DNA of 64,000 bases from Ignelater luminosus (taxonomy: Eukaryota > Arthropoda > Insecta > Coleoptera > Elateridae). A model generated the notes under the pieces. It saw only the letters and a list, made by a program, of their open reading frames with translations. It was not told where the DNA came from and made no database searches. Where the stretch lies: contig VTPC01000847.1 in the NCBI GenBank assembly GCA_011009095.1, positions 36,338-100,337 of the forward strand, in the 5' to 3' direction. Position 1 is the stretch's first letter, and each line of letters begins with the position of its first letter. Position numbers and translations under genes: made by a program. This document shows, in pieces, positions 45,156 to 58,800 of this stretch.

Positions 45156-45390
45156 TAAACGTAGTTTCAGTGATTTAGTGATTCTCGTCTGATTTGAATT
45201 TGTTTGTAGTGTCATTCTAGACTTCTCAATCTGAGGACGAGTAGTTCCTACTAAATAACTAGAGCAAACGCTATTTCTTCATGAAAAAAAAATAAATATT
45301 GAATTTCTTCAATATGGCGACGGTTTGATTTATATCATTGTCTAAAGTATAATAACAAATAGTTAATGTATAGTGTAGGTGGTATTGCTA
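45156..45390. repeat. OR-array block C (right part)
   Basis: Continues block C after the Harbinger element. Matches 55730-55850 next to OR-3 (AAATATTGAAT...; TTAATGTATAGTG / TTAATGTGTAGTGCACG). Confidence 0.6.
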
Positions 45391-48300
45391 GGGTTCTATG
45401 TACATACGCTACTGCTTCAACTAAACGCTTTAAAAAATGATCTTAGAGCTGAAACTCTGCAATCTCTTTATGGTTTTCAGTTTTGCTTTGGCTGTAGATT
45501 GCCTTTTAAGGCATATATCGCAAATATACGCAAAACGGTTTGTTTTCTACAAACAATAAGCTGTCTCGACATATGTTTGGAATTTCTGAGTTATAACAAG
45601 CTTTTAAATCATTGGTGCACTAATAAATCTTTGTAATAGTGAACCAATTTTCATGAATTAGTATACCATTTCTAGGGAAGTAAATAATCATTATAAACAG
45701 CTAATATACAGGAATGAAGTTATTGAAAGTATTTTTCGATTGTCTATTCCAATCCACAGAATCCAATAATAATTTAAAATAATGAGTTGGCGTTATTTAC
45801 GGAATAACCGGAAGTGTTGATGTATAGGTCAAAAAACTTCTATCAAATACGTAAGTTAAAGAATCCACGAAGTTTTGCTAAAAGGCACAATTGTTTTGAT
45901 TGTATTGAATTTGTTCCTTTCGTCGTAGACGCGTTGTATAATATAATATTCTAAAGCATGATATTCTGAAAAATAGGTAATCACCAAAATATGAACACAA
46001 AACTGGAAAACAACATTTTGAAGGAATATAAAAATAGAATCAATGGAAACTTAGACATCGTCATTTAGAGTACTTGGGCATGTGTGGCGTTTCGTCTCTT
46101 CAAAAACCCTGAAAAAGCACGAGTATTAGTTATGGCAGACTAAACTCGTGGGCTTGTTTCATATAAAAATCTTAGTTGTTCTTTAAGATACTTACGGGTA
46201 AAAAGTTCTAATCGTCATTTTTATCAGCGTTGCTCTCATCTTCATTTTAAATTGTTGAATCGTCGCATGATGCTTTCCGAGAATGGTCGCACATAACGGA
46301 GCGGACTAGCTCCGCTTTCTTGCATTCGCACCTTTCACCTACTTACTTTTACAACATATTAGATTTAATAGCTCTTTCGGCGTAGGAAGAAGTGTTGTTG
46401 CGAGCCATTTCTCCTTGCCAAGCCCAAAATGCTTGTCCTAAGAAGTTACCAAACCATTGTTGTACTTGGAAGTGAACCCGATATGAATGCTGACAGCCCC
46501 CTGCAATAGCTGGAGATAATGAAACCAACGAATATGACTTTGATAAAGGCGATCAAGCCACTTGCCGGCAAAGGTCAAAACATGAATCTCATCATGAGCA
46601 TTCGCTGTTGTACAAAACTATCATAAGTTTGTTTTCGGCTATTGAAATAATTTTACGTGCTACGTTTGAAGAAGTGAATATTATGCTAATCTCTTTCATT
46701 AGATCTTCATTAAATTTTAAAGTGCCAAAGGGTAACTTCTTTCCTTTTCAAAAACTTCTGACGTTGTATCACAGCCAGTCTCTAGATGCTATGGTAAATA
46801 GTATAAAGTTATTTTAAATAGTAGTTGGTTCATCTTTTTTTTATTTAAACCCTATGTAAGACACATGGGCTCAACCGTTTTGTCGTAAGACAAATTCCAG
46901 TGCTTTACTGTACTTCTCTAGCGCTTCAGGTTTTCAAGAGCTTGCAAACAGAGCAGCTGTGAAATCTCACCTCTCAAGTTGACAGTTATAATTTATAAAC
47001 GTTTGTATCAATGTTGTAAAACCGTAATGATGTAATGAATTCATGGTATGCACTTATAATCTTGATCAACTTCATTTTTTAATCTACCGTCAATGGTTCC
47101 TCTTTATTATTTTGTACGGTCTTGCAAGAAATACTGTACATACTTAACTCGACAATTGCCGTAAACTTCCTACTTGTTCAAAAAGCTTTACTTGACACTC
47201 TTTTTATATAAATAGCTATTATCGCAATGCAATGGAAAGCTTATTCTTTCTAGATTCGCTTAGAAATTATTATTAACAAATGCGACAAGCAGGAAATACC
47301 CAAAAAGTGAGCGTAAACTTCAGTATTTAGCCTTTTATTTAAAACTACTGCGTATAGATGCATACTTCCACAATAAAAATGCACACAATAATGGAGAAAT
47401 TTTAGCCAACTTAGCCAAAATACATAGTGTTTGTTATACCGAAAGACATAGTAGATGTCGTCGTCATAATTCTCTTTCTACAAGAATTATTAAAATCACC
47501 ATGTTCAGTGATTTGGTCCGATTTTAATTTGGTTGATGGCAAACTGTAGACAACTATATAATAAAGAGTTTGCTAAGTTCCTATGCGTCTGTAGTTTCAG
47601 GAAACAGCGTTGAACGACACTTAAAAAAATTTCTAAAGTGCTTACCATACCTCAGCAGTTTCGGGTTAATCTTTTGGAAATCAAAATTAGAGTTGACAAT
47701 TTGGTGATAGGGACTATTCGTCATATTGAACACCATGTCTGAAAAACTTGCATTATGGTTTTACCCCTGTACGAAGTCTTGACGTTTCGGACGTGTCGCG
47801 TAGGTCGGCATCATTGGTGTTGGTCAGCTGAGTATCGTTGAAAAGTTGTAAAAAATAAGAATAATTTAAATTTGTTTAATTAATGTTATCAACGCAATTG
47901 TTTATACATCATGTAAGTTGATTTTACAAAATGCTGACTGTTTCTACAAAACAAAAAAAATAACAATACTATTATAGCTCAAGTCAAAACCTAACATATG
48001 TGGTAAGTAACGTTCAAACTAATACAGTTCATACAACAAATTCAAAGTATTCTCATTCGTAAACATAAACCGCAGAACGTTGTCAGAAGCAAAAATAATT
48101 ATTTTAGAAACATCTCAAACTTTTATATTTTCAAATTCGATTGTGCAAAAAATTATATAAGGTACACGCTTGTTCAGTACTTATAAGATAACAAAATCTC
48201 GGAAACCTTTCCTCGATTCTGTTGTATTGCACCTACCAAACTTACAATGTAATATATTATTTTAGTATTAAGTTACCTGCTATTATTTAGTGTTGGTTTA

Positions 48301-48819
48301 ACTTCTGTTGCTCTTAAATACTAATAAAAAAGCACTATTTACTTATTAAGAAAATGCAACATTTGTGAGAGAATAACCGGGAGGAGGGAGGTCGATTTAG
48401 TTATTTGTATTTTAGTTTATTTTCTATGTAGCTCCGCCCCAATTGCAGCATTTTAAAAAAAGGAAATCCTAAAAAATAAAAACAATATTAATTTCTTGAA
48501 ACAGTTTAGTTTCTACTTGATCCTTGTTTGGGTAGGTCACTTTGATGTAGAATTATGGGATTGCTAGGAATTTTTGGCCACTGTTAAACTTAATACTTGG
48601 TGAGTTGGAAGGGTTGACCAATAACAGAAGGTTTTATTTGTAAGTAATTTTCTTTCATGTGTATATTATCTAGCATTTCGATGAGTTGTTTCGTCTTCCT
48701 CACGGATCTTTTGTGCGGATTAGTTATGTAAGATATTGTAAGATAATTCAAAAACACGTTAATAAGTGTTCTTGAAGTTGAAAATAATAATTAGATTAGT
48801 AAATCAACATGAAGTTTGT
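45391..48819. other. 3.4 kb without recognisable genes
   Basis: AT-rich, with short frames lacking motifs. Notable points are a perfect 6 bp hairpin AGCGGA-CTAGC-TCCGCT (46300-46316), a less AT-rich patch ~46260-46560 and another ~47735-47850. Confidence 0.35.
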
Positions 48820-51180
48820 TACGGGAAAAACTGGGATTAGTGACCATTCGGTAGTGTAACCATATATAAAATCGATATGCCACATGTAATGCTAGCCTTT
48901 ATACAGTCGAAGACGGGTCGTGAACTAAGAGAGCTTAAGGCAAGCGATAAGCGATAATAATAATACTGTAATCTTAGGGGTTTCGATATTGAGAGGGCAC
49001 CACCTGTAGTAGAGTGTCGGTGACCTAGTTTGGAATAGAGGACCCCCACAGCTGATCTTCGTATCTAGGTCAGTAGGCAAGATGTTAGCCAGGGTCGAAC
49101 CACAAGTTCAAAGGATACACAAATAAATGAAATGGAGATTGTACTGCATTCTATATAGATACTAACTTTCACAATGTGAACTTAAAACAATGAATCGGTA
49201 TGAGAATGTCGGTGCCACTGGATTTCGCGACAGCACATTCTAGTAATCCTTAATAAGTATGCTCATAACCCAATAAGAGATCGAAATAAGTTAATACATA
49301 TATTGGCATACTGTAGAAAAGAAAATATAAAAACAGGTTACAGCAGTCAAGGTCACGCTGTTGGACAATTTATATACACACATAAATAAACATCAACAAA
49401 CAAATAAACAACTGCACCAGGTATAAACATATAGATAGTAAATGCGACCGGATAAAGCTTATTAATATTTACGGTTCAGCAATTCAGCGCAATATAAGAG
49501 GTTTTAGTAAAATGAAAGCAAGGTAAGCATACATGCAATGAATTGTCGGCAATTATTACAATAAAATTCATTGATCATTTATAAAAGAAGCACAAAACAT
49601 TAAAATATGCAAAGTAGAAATAATAGCGGTAATTGCATTGAATTCATCACATGCAGGTGTTTTGCAATTAACCATAAATCCCAAATTTTATATAAATAAC
49701 TCACCAAACAAGAACAATTTAATAAAATTGCTAACTAATAAAGATCTTCGTTATCAAAACTTAGTATGAATAAACGACAAAGATAAATATCGACTTTATA
49801 AATATTGTTCATAAAAAAATACAAAGAACTAAAAAATAATAAAAATTCGGAACAGGTTAGTTACGTTACAATTCAGCAAACAATATATTTCTATTAATTA
49901 AATAATATTAACGGGCCTTTCACCACTGTGAAACGGTTCGTCGGGTTTTTCACTAATATGAAACAATGTTATGAGACTCTTCACCAATGTGAAGCGGTAA
50001 TCTTTATGATGGATCACTTTTATCCAAGCGGTTGGTGACGTGACGATAATATGCAGATATATTTCGCAAATAATTGCGAATGTAGGTTGACAAATTGTAG
50101 GAGTCAACAATGCTTCTTCATAAAACATGTAAAAAAAAGTAAAGTTTATTTACCATACGGGAACTAATCCAATACAAATAAAGCCCAGTTGTTGACACAG
50201 AATACATTGAACTCGGGGCACTGGTTCACACAAGATGTAATTTACAGTTATCACATAACTCTTTAGAAGAACGGACGTCTTCCTCCTACGTTAAGTAACA
50301 AGATATTATTATTAACTTTTAAAATATCTATACAGAGCGAAGGAGTACGAATCTCGTAGAAAGTTCAATAAAAATATTAAGATATTATAAGATAAATAAA
50401 GGTACGGTAGTTGTGAGAGCTCGTTCTGAAATTATTTGGCAATTTTCGAGGTACGGTAACATAAAGACGCACCCGAAATATTCCGGGGAAATGTCTATAA
50501 ATTGTTTAACGAAGAGAGAATTTATTCGCGATATTTTCACTTAGGTATAACCTTAGCAGAAACTAGCACAACACTTGACTATTTCTCCGTAGTTCGCGAA
50601 ATTATTTTTATGTTCTAAAATCCCACAGAAGAAGGCACGAAAGACGCTTCTGCTTCGATAGCGGTAAATCAACTCTGTTGAGTGCTGAAGCGAAAAAGGT
50701 AACTTGCAACCCCCGAAGAGGGCGGAACTAACAGATAATTGGTTGATCAACATATCGGGTGATGGGACAACCAATAAAAATGCAAGAAGGGTGTGATTTA
50801 CCGAGAAATTTGGACGTTGCACTCCGCAATTACAAGACATATAAATCTTGTCTCTACTGGACAAGGTTACCGATCTACAGTATTAAGAGTAATAAAACCA
50901 AAAGATAAGAGTATAAAATCCAAAGAATATAAATTCAGAGGTAATCTCCTTTCATATCTAGCCCTAGTAATCTCTAATTTAATATTAAGAAAACATTTTT
51001 ATAAAAGAATTCTAGAGAAATTTAACGTTCCCAAGCCATAAATTTAGACAATATCAAGGGGCATTAAACTAAGGGGCTTTTATATTATAGAAAGATGTTT
51101 AACCTAATTTCTAAAAAGGAATAACAGATTTACAAAAGAAAAAATTGAAAATAATAAAACAATTAATCGTTATTTACAAG
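48820..51180. mobile_element. Unclassified TIR element, copy 2, inverted, damaged ends
   Basis: Reverse-oriented homologue of 27602-29409. Shared in order are GGGATTAGTGAC, TATATAAAATCGATATG, GACGGGTCGTGAACTAAGAG, the three CAC...GTGAA motifs (49918-50000), AATAAACTTT (complement near 50145), and a 66-67 aa frame (50553-50864 minus; MLINQLSVSSALFGG). It has ~740 bp (about 49050-49790) absent from copy 1, while its own outer TIRs are eroded. The extra part has no domain I recognise. Confidence 0.65.
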
Positions 51181-51278
51181 CATAAATAGCTTATTAAGAG
51201 AAAGTCTCCAGAAAGTAAATGTAGAAAAAACAAATAACAATTAGATTGTTTATTTCCTAAAACAATTGTGTCAACTTA

Positions 51279-52483
51279 CTTAGGTGTATACCTATGAACT
51301 GAGACTTTTTTTTCAATTTTAAACGTTTATTAACAAAAAATGGTTACAAATTTAATCTTCAAAATAATAGCCATCGCTAGCGACACATTTTACCCATCTC
51401 TCAGGCAATTTGTGAATGCTGCGCCAAAAAAATTGGCCGTCTTTGGCCGCAAACCAATCATCGAGCCATTTTTTGGCTTCTTCGTGAGAATTGAAGCGCT
51501 GCTCGGAAAGTGCGTGGCCCATCGATGCAAACAAATGATAATCGGAAGGCGCCAAGTCTGGTGAGTAAGCCGCATGCACCAGCGGTTCCCAATCGTACGT
51601 CTCCACCAATTCCCGGGTCGCTCTTGTTCGATGTGGTGGTGCATTGTCATCAAGAAAAATTACTTTGTGACGCCGATCGGCATATTCTGGGCGTTTTCGG
51701 TGTATAGCGCTGTTTCACCTGGTTTTAATAGCTCGTACCAAATCATACCATGCTGATCCCAGAAAACACACAGCATTGCCTTGCGGCCGAAGCGATTTGG
51801 TTTGGCCGTTGATTTTGGCTTGTGGCCGGGCGGACCATACGATCGTTTACGCTTGGGATTGGAGAAATACACCCATTTTTCATCACCCGTAACGATTCGA
51901 TGCAAAAAAGACTTCCTTTTGAACCGGGAGAGCAGCATTTCACAAGTGGTTTTTCGGTTCTCTTGCTGCCTTTCAGTCAGTTCATGCGGCACCCATCTTC
52001 CGAAATGGTTTTTTGGGTCACTCCCAACTGCTCTGCCATCATTTCTTGTGTTTGACCATCATCTTCATTCAACAATGCTTGCAATTCGGTGTCCTCAAAC
52101 TTTTTCGGTGGCCGGCCACGTTTCTCGTTCTCCACGCTAAAATCACCACTTCGGAATTTTTCAAACCACCTGAAGCACTGTGCTCTGCTTAGAGCATGTC
52201 CACCGTAAGCTTCTATAAGCATTTGATGAGCTTGAGAAGCGTTTTTCTTCAATTGATAACAGAAAATCAACGATGTCCGCAAATCGTAGTTTGAAAGCAC
52301 GAAATTCGACATTTTTAAGAGCGAAAAAAATGCGTTGTTGTATGAAACATCACAAACAATGAATTGAATATTGTTGACAGATGACAGACGAAAAAAATAA
52401 GACATTTGGGACAGTTTAAAAATACTCCTAGCGACATCTGTGGTCTAATAGCTGAAAGTCTCATTTCATAGGTATACACCTGG
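51279..52483 (-). mobile_element. mariner element, near full length (1205 bp)
   Basis: TIRs AGGTGTATACCTATGAAMTG flanked by TA at both ends (51277-51278 and 52484-52485). The interior carries an almost complete transposase with frameshifts. It is a third mariner type in this window. Confidence 0.9.
51352..52310 (-). pseudogene. mariner transposase, frameshifted
   Basis: The N-terminus starts MSNFVLSNYDLRTSLIFCYQ with AHQMLIEAYGGHALSRAQCF and RWFEKFRSGDFSVENEKRGR. The middle frame (51660-51992) has HRIVTGDEKWVYF (first catalytic D) and VFWDQHGMIWYELLKPGET. The C-terminal frame (51352-51609) has HAAYSPDLAPSDYHLFASMG and LPERWVKCVASDGYYFE. The wording is close to the mauritiana/mellifera branch of mariner. 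Essentially all domains are present but spread over three frames by two indels. Confidence 0.88.
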
Positions 52484-53338
52484 TACAAAAGTTCCAAGAA
52501 CTTTTTTCCTTGATAAGAATATAAAAAAAGCAAGGTATGGTCCATTCACTAATTTTATTAAGGGATCAGGAGCAAACAGAAAAGTATATTGGCAATTATT
52601 GCTTAGAAACCTGCAGTAATAAATAAATAAATAAACAAAACTTACATGAGTGACAGGTTTTTCGCCAGATTAGAAAGTCAGACCTCAACATTTTGTCTTG
52701 TTTAAAGAATAATAAAGAAAAATAAGTATAAAGTCTGTTATCGTAGGCTTTCATCAAACTAAAAAAAAAACATTATGCAATAATAATAAAAGCAGTTTAA
52801 TAAAAGTTCTTATTTACGTTAAATTGTTTGGTGTTTGGCAATACAATACAATACTTGGTGAAATTCTTATTAAAACCATGCTTGGGCAAGACGCTAATTT
52901 GCTCCCCAATCTTTAAATGTATCGATGCCGTTTGAACTATTGTTCTTTGCCTAGGATTTAAAAAAAAACCATTTTTTTTAACACAAACAAGCAATGAAAA
53001 AACTGTAGCTAAAACAATAGCTTTTAGGGGAATTAAATATTTAAATTATTGTTTTTAAATTTTATGACAAAACGAAATGTGTTCAAACAAAATGTCTTAA
53101 AAGGGTTAAAAGTATAAAAGCTTTTTGATAATTCTGTTACTTTGTATTTACTGAAGATTTCCTGTGGTTTTGAAAAAATACTGAAGTAGGGTTTTATACG
53201 TACATGAAGGTAATTTTTGTGTAATCTACATTTTGTTTTAAATCACTTCTTTTTCTATAAATAGTTATTTGTTTAACTAGGTAAAAAAGTAAAAGATTCA
53301 CTTCCGCGGCTAAAAGTCTTTTTCGATTTTCAAACATA
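52484..53338. other. No gene seen
   Basis: AT-rich spacer between two mariners, with an AATA microsatellite at ~52620-52635. Confidence 0.3.
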
Positions 53339-54438
53339 CGAGGGTGGTCTGAAAAGTTTCCGACCTAACAAAGATACAAGACATTTTTTCTGAAAATTTT
53401 TTTTTATTTTTTAACATAGTCTCCTTGTTACTCTTCACACTTCTCCCAGCGATGCTCCTATCTCTGTAACCCGTCCAAATAGTACTCGGTATTTTTCTCT
53501 GCAAAATAATTATTCACGAAGGTGATTGCCTCTTCATTTGACGAAAATCTTTGTCCTCCGAGCGCAATTTTTAGATGAGGGAGCAAAAAGAAGTCGCTTG
53601 GGGCTAGATCTGGTGAGTAAGGCGGATGGTCAAGCAGTTCAAACCGTAATTCGTGGATTTTCGCCATGGCAATCGCTGAGGTGTGAGAAGGCGCGTTGTC
53701 TTGGTGAAACAGGATTTTCTTTTTCTGCAAATGTGGCCGTTTTTTCGCAAGTTCTGCTTTCAGCTTGTCAAGTAATGATCCATAGTATGCTCCTGTAGTG
53801 GTTTTTTCTTTTTGAAGATAATCGATTAAAATAACTCCATGACTATCCCAAAAAACAGTCGCCATCACTTTCCCAGCCGAAGAAACAGTTTTTGCTTTTT
53901 TTGGAGCCGGTTCCCCCTTTGCAGTCCACTGTTTGGACTGTATTTTTGTTTCTTCTTTTCTTCTTTTGACATGTTCATAACCTCTGCTATCTCTCTCACT
54001 TTAATTCGGCGGTCGTCTAGCACCATTTGGTGAACTTTGGCGATGTTTTCGTTGGTAGTTGCAGTTTTTGGACGTCCCGAACGTTCATCGTCTCCCAAGC
54101 TCTTACGGCCACGTTTAAATTCAGCAGCCTAAAATTTCACTGTGGTAAATGATGGTGAAGAGTCCCCATACACAGAATCCAACTTATCTTTTATTTGGGA
54201 AGGCGTATTGCCTTTCAAAAACAAATATTTAATGACAGCTCTATACTCGATTTTGTCCATTTTCACAAAAAAACTCACATTAACTCACTCAAACGACTGT
54301 TACATAAAAACTGCGCGTCCAAAATGGCTGAGACTTTGGTGAGTAACTGTCAACAGATGAACAACGAAATTCAGTAGCTTTTATTTACGAGTGCTCACAT
54401 CTTTACGTTGAGGTCGGAAACTTTTCAGACCACCCTCG
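53339..54438 (-). mobile_element. mariner element, partly deleted (1100 bp)
   Basis: TIRs CGAGGGTGGTCTGAAAAGTT at 53339 and complement ending at 54438, with TA on both sides. It is a fourth mariner type; its protein differs from the other three. Confidence 0.92.
53458..54270 (-). pseudogene. mariner transposase, deleted and frameshifted
   Basis: DNA-binding part: GRPKTATTNENIAKVHQMVL and VREIAEVMNMS. It then skips to KKAKT/KVMATVFWDSHGVIL, LFHQDNAPSHTSAIAMAKIH and HPPYSPDLAPSDFFLLPHLK. The second and third catalytic D are present and 34 residues apart. The TGDE motif with the first D falls in the deleted stretch near 53955, and a frameshift lies near 53870. Inactive. Confidence 0.87.
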
Positions 54439-55599
54439 TATGCCAAAAAGCAACTTTTAAACATTATTAGAAAAGCTAATTTGTCAAATGAAAAAAAAAA
54501 CTATTCCTTTCGTTCCAGCATGTTGTGTAGTAATGTGGTAACAATAAATGAGGGAACTGTAAACAGTTTCAGCATGAAATACCTTTCAAGTTAAGCAACG
54601 TTTGAAGGATTTCGATAGGACCGTTGCCCAATTGTTGAGAGCAGGAAGATGCACAGAAGTTGATAGCATTGCCATATACAAGTTGAAGGTCTCATAGTGT
54701 CTGATGAAGCCTGAGAAGACGCTATAATAATTAGAAACAATACACTAGACTAACCAAGTTTAAGAGTTGTTAAGGAAAAAAAACCGACTTGTTATAGACC
54801 AAGTTAATAAAGTTGGCATTAGCAAAGGAACGATAAACCCGACAGATTAAGATAAAAAAAGAAAGTAAGCAAAAACGATAAGACAAATCTTCGAGATTTA
54901 ATGAACAAATACAGCTGCATTTTTATTTTAGAACTGTTCGATATACCAAAGTGCATAAGCATGAGATTTTACGGTGAAAACACGTTAATGTAGTTGAATC
55001 AACGTGTCTGACTGAAACAGTTACTTATATTTCAGTAAAGGATTTAACGTGACTTTGGCAACCGTAAAATAACGTTAATTAAACTGACACGTTGACGGAC
55101 ACATTGATCTTTGGTTGTTCATATACGTTATTTCACCGATTCATTTAGGTATATAAAGTGTTTTAAGTATTCCTAAACGACTCACTTACAAAATTCGTGC
55201 TTGATCCTCGTAAAGCTTATCTGTTTGTTTAAGCATTTTTCTAGGACTGTGCTGTGCTAACTGTTAGTATTTTGGTATTGTTTGTTTTATTTATAATGTA
55301 TGAGTTGTTTATTAAAAAAATTTTACCAAGAGGTTCACTAAAATCAATAGAACTGTTTTTAATTACGTTTATTAACAACCATTTAATTAATTTAGTTTTA
55401 TCATAATTGTTACATTTAATTATTATAGTTTTACAGCTCCTTTTCGAACTCTCTCTTAAAAACTACTTCTTTTCTCTTCACTTAACTTAAAACAACTGCC
55501 CCTAGAAGGGCGTCTAATAGGAGGGGGTAGGCAATCTACCCTCACAATTAAAGTTCGGCGGTGTTAAATTGTCGACAACTGTTTTTTGTTACCGATAGA
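54439..55599. other. No gene seen; TATA-like site
   Basis: AT-rich. About 54975-55110 has repeated ACGTT/AACGT motifs, followed by TATATAAAG at ~55152. This could be the promoter end of an unrecognised retroelement, but no coding region follows it. Confidence 0.3.
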
Positions 55600-55887
55600 G
55601 ATTTCATTGATGTTTATTAAGAAAATTCAAAAAAATTAGTTCTCATGCTCACTTCCTATAATACGGTAATTCTAATTAATTTAATTAATTAATCAACCTC
55701 TAGCTGGTTGCCGTTAAACGCTACGAACACCTACTAAATAAACTCTTAAGAAAAACACCAACAAATATTGAATAGCTTTACTATTGTGACTGTGATAAAT
55801 TATTTTTTCAAGATTAAATAACAAGCAATTAATGTGTAGTGCACGTTAGATAATCCACTTAATTATAAAGTGGTAATATTATTTTCT
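55600..55887. repeat. OR-array block E
   Basis: Matches the TTAATTAA-rich end of blocks A-C (AATTTAATTAATTAATCAA; GGTTGCCGTTAAACG) and then 45290-45390. It ends directly at the OR-3 stop codon. It preserves the site that is occupied by Harbinger in block C (GTTAAACG). Confidence 0.65.
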
Positions 55888-58800
55888 TTATTTCCCTTTT
55901 AAGCCTCTGATTAGTGTACAGGCTGACCACGATACTTTTAATATCTAAAAATAATTTATTAAATATTTCCTTTATACATAAACATTTGTTAAAATATTTA
56001 CTGCTAAAACTGTTCTTGCGTTAATTTGAAATAGACCTCCAGCTGTAAAAGTCATTTCTTGTTGCGATTTCTGCATTATAAATGTTAATGGTTTCCGTAA
56101 GGTTGTGAAATATTGACTGTACCAATCAGAATGGTAAACAGCATCTGAAACCGTTAACGCCTGAAACAGTAAACATATAACAGAAAATGCAAATGTAGAA
56201 AAAGATCGAATGATATCCTATATAAATTTGATGTCGATAATCTGCAGATTTGGAAAATACAAAAGCTATGTACAGATAACCTACTGTTTATACAATGGAT
56301 GAGCCTAAAACTACATCGCTTGTTCTTTCTTAATTCTTAGTCGTCTCTGTACCTCTATACTCAAAATTAGTCTATGACACAACTAAAACTTAAACTAACT
56401 AAACCTAAGGCTCAACTAAATTATAAATATCAAGATGGGTGGATAAACAAAATTAAAAGAAAATACTAAAAGATACTGGGCACATATTTTTCATGTTTCC
56501 ATTTGAGAAAATTGCTTTATTGAAAAAATTGCTATTTGCCTGATTTTGTGAACTGTGATTGCTAGGCCTAACCGATTTATAAAATCATAATCATCCCAAA
56601 TTACATTATAATAACAGGTAGTAACTGTTCAAAATGCAAACAATGCCAATGGGTGTCTACAGTTTGCAGTAATCACAGACTGCATTAAAATACAGTTCGT
56701 TCAACTAATTACTAGAACATTTAATGACAACATAAGGTTCATTACATTACCACGGTATTTGGGTTTCTATGAGAGTTAATTTTACTCAGAGATAGTCACG
56801 AGAAGGAGTAAGGAAAGACTGTTGACTTTTACTAAAAATTAAAATCAACTTGTCACATTTGGTTATAGTAGAGGTACAGACTGTCCATAAATTAATGTCC
56901 TAATTTCAAGCAAATAAATAAAGAAACAGAAACGACTTTTACTGTTATGATTTAATTAAAGGCATTATTAAAATTTAAATAAAACAATATAGCTTCAGTT
57001 GACCTCAACAAGAAAAAAAGAGGAAAATCGATTGCCGTGGTAGTTAGAGAATATTTAAATTTAACATAAAATCATGAAACTACAAATCAGCTTACAAACT
57101 TGAATTACAAAATATTTCACTATAATAGGAATGAAAAGATTTGTTATCACAAGAAACTAGTTAGTTGATACATAAAGATCCTTCTTAAAAAAATAAATGT
57201 AATGTAAAATAAGTAATACCTATCGCATTAACCTTTTTTTATATTGATAAATTGTTGAATTTCCTAAGTTAAGAATAACCAAACCTACAAACCCCTATTT
57301 AAGATAAACATTAATTGATAGAGACAAATGTGTTTCTGGTGGTCAAGACCGTAGACAGAAATTTTCTTTTGGGAGGTGTTAAACTACAATAATTTTAGTA
57401 GTAGTAGTAATAGTAAGTAATATAAACTCATTTCGGAAGTGGGGGTTTAACCTCCCAAAATTCTACCTTGTCTAGGAAAAGACTGCAAATATTATAGATT
57501 ACTTGTTTTCGCTTTACTTACCTCGCTGATTACGTAGTCTGCGGATACACAGTAAAATATAAGTTGCAGAACTTGACTTGAGAATATTATGGTATGCCAT
57601 GCAATAAGGCTAAAGGTATTACTAAAACAAAAAAATGTAACTGTAGGTGTTATTTGACTACGCCTATGAGTATAAGCAGGTTTTTCTATAAATAGCACAT
57701 GCTTTGAAAAGAAGCGTTTTAGAATTCATAAATTTCAAATTATTGTTATTCTTATTCCCAGAATCTATATTTAATTTAAAAAAATACGAGATTTGCATCT
57801 TTTGCGCAAGAAGAATGATTTTCGAGTAAAATCAATTTTTATGAAATTTCTCAAATTTGAAATTGTATTTTACAGTTTGCTGCTATAGATGCGCAAGTTG
57901 CAAAATTTTACACCCTTACTTTGTTGTGCAAATCCTTATAAATGATAATTACCAAGAAAAAAAGCTTAAAGAAAACACCTTAGATGTTGCATTTTGAGAC
58001 ATGCTTCTATTGGAATGGTTTTTGCTAGTTTTGATTAGCACATTCACCACGACTTCCTGCACTGTTTTTTCAAAACATCCTATACTGAGTGTTTAAACAA
58101 ATTAAATGTACCCTTAGTTGCCTTATTATTTATTGCAATGTAAGGATAAATAGTGACAAGTGCCAGCAACTTTTAAAATTTTAAATGGACCGCCTCGTTT
58201 ATTTGGAATAAAAATCGGATTTTGACTTTAACTAAGATCTTCCTAATAAGTAATTTTATGCTTGTTTTTAAAAAGCTCACCTTTCTAGTAAAACGTAGAG
58301 TTCGGCACACAATAAAGGGCTGATTGTAACATACTCAGAAAATAAAGCTGGCGAATAAAGGCTCTGAAATCCATTTAGAAACCTTAAAAATGGGTTAAAG
58401 TTAAAATATTTATTTGCTTTATGCACAGTGTAGGAAAATATTAATTTTGTGATAACAAGCAAATGTATTTTTCTCTGTGATTTATTAGAGTAAGATAATG
58501 ATGCATGTTGGTGAATTAGGCCTTACATTCTAATATTTCAGATGTACGTATACTCCATTTATTTTTTTTAATTATAATTGCTACTTACAAAAAATTTAGT
58601 GTTTTCTTTTTTTGTCAATCAATTTTGCAAGGCATGAAAGTCTTATAAAAAATAGAATCATGTATATTAAACTCTACCTTAACAGGAAAATGTGATGCTT
58701 AACATATAATTTCAGTTGCTTATAATATTTCCTTTGATCATTTTCTGAAGCAATAACTGACACGTTTAATTCCGTTAAGCAGTAGCACAGAATTTTAAAT

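Noticed and set aside
46291..46320. Hairpin AGCGGA-CTAGC-TCCGCT considered as an RNA gene or terminator
   Set aside because: Short, isolated, no A/B box or transcript context.
51574..52140. Plus-strand open frames across the 51.3 kb mariner
   Set aside because: Shadows of the minus-strand transposase, whose motifs are unambiguous.
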